A program made the translations under genes and the position numbers. The notes beneath the pieces were generated by a model. It did not search any database, was not told the DNA's origin, and saw only the letters and a program-made list of their open reading frames with translations. Positions 5,986 through 6,157 of a stretch of 6,157 nt of DNA are shown piece after piece. Origin of the DNA: Candidatus Heimdallarchaeota archaeon (GTDB lineage Archaea > Asgardarchaeota > Heimdallarchaeia > Hodarchaeales > LC-3); assembly GCA_027364495.1 (NCBI GenBank), contig DAHXPE010000446.1, positions 1-6,157 on the forward strand, read 5' to 3'. Every line of letters starts with the position of its first letter. Position 1 is the stretch's first letter.

Positions 5986-6157
5986 TCAAGACCAGCTACA
6001 TATTTTTTAATTTTATCCAGTATTTTTCCAGTTGGCTTAAAGAGAACCAAATCAATATAACTTATTTCATTCTTTTCATTAGCAAAAAAACTAGTTTTTA
6101 ACTCTAGAGCGTATTTAGAGGTGCATAATATAGATAAATCGGTTAAGAAAATAGCTG
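5982..6157 (-). CDS. C-terminal tail of an unrecognised gene, joined to repeated DNA
   Basis: A minus-strand frame ends with TAA at 5984-5982, overlapping the acetyltransferase stop in a tail-to-tail arrangement. The last 30 codons (5985-6074) read like a genuine protein end: ISYIDLVLFKPTGKILDK, then IKKYVAGLD. I do not recognise the family. From 6076 to the window edge the frame stays open, but this DNA is the copied glycosyltransferase segment read on its antisense strand, where the frame is also open by chance. Those upstream residues are therefore probably not part of the real protein. The true gene should continue to the right of 6075 with different sequence. Confidence 0.5.
   Translation of the reverse strand, partial: AIFLTDLSILCTSKYALELKTSFFANEKNEISYIDLVLFKPTGKILDKIKKYVAGLD
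6076..6157 (+). repeat. 82-base perfect direct repeat, copy 2 (ends at window edge)
   Basis: Exact copy of 5347-5428. It begins abruptly within the tail of a minus-strand gene and stops only because the window stops, so its true length is unknown. No coding gene in this orientation leads into it, and it has no flanking target duplication or transposase. The perfect identity and terminal position point to a contig-end artefact of a k-mer assembler, or less likely to a recent tandem duplication. Confidence 0.97.

Noticed and set aside
6076..6157. Copy 2 of the direct repeat as an attachment site or insertion-element end
   Set aside because: There is no integrase, transposase, tRNA end or target duplication nearby, and the copy ends exactly at the sequence edge. 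An assembly overlap explains it more simply.

Overview
The window looks like a piece of an AT-rich archaeal genome, most likely from a lineage close to eukaryotes such as an Asgard archaeon. The evidence is the protein content. There is a GTPBP1-type translational GTPase that can be followed motif by motif into the animal proteins, a Get3/TRC40-type ATPase that keeps the zinc-binding CxxC, and a signal-peptide/single-span membrane protein resembling the beta subunit of the eukaryotic translocon-associated protein (TRAP) complex. Genes start with ATG, GTG or TTG, Shine-Dalgarno sites are mostly weak, and AT-rich boxes sit about 20-30 bases before plausible transcription starts, as in archaea. 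The assignment to Asgard is inference; the sequence carries no rRNA or tRNA marker.

Layout. Positions 1-1562 (minus strand) hold a GTPBP1-like GTPase whose C-terminus runs off the left edge. A 315-base non-coding divergent region follows. Positions 1878-2612 (plus) hold a two-gene unit of unknown function: a 143-residue lysine/glutamate-rich coiled-coil protein that opens with three aromatic heptads, then a 98-residue small protein only six bases later. This unit converges with a minus-strand pair with only nine bases between stop codons. That pair is transcribed from about 4290: first the TRAP-beta-like membrane protein (4268-3648), then Get3 (3566-2622). A 133-base divergent region separates it from a plus-strand pair: a GT4-type glycosyltransferase (4402-5466) and a GNAT acetyltransferase (5467-5985) whose ATG directly abuts the glycosyltransferase stop codon. 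The tail of a further minus-strand gene meets the acetyltransferase stop to stop.

The last 82 bases (6076-6157) are a perfect direct copy of 5347-5428 inside the glycosyltransferase gene. They cut into the minus-strand gene tail and end exactly at the window edge. This is best read as an assembly-graph artefact at a contig end, with a tandem duplication as the alternative, so nothing to the right of 6075 should be trusted as native context.

How the genes may work together. The centre of the window groups factors that act on nascent or newly made membrane and secreted proteins: a translational-type GTPase, a tail-anchored-protein targeting ATPase, and a membrane protein shaped like a translocon accessory subunit. 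The two small unknown proteins lie between them. A functional link is a hypothesis from gene order. The glycosyltransferase/acetyltransferase pair looks like a separate surface-glycan or glycolipid unit.
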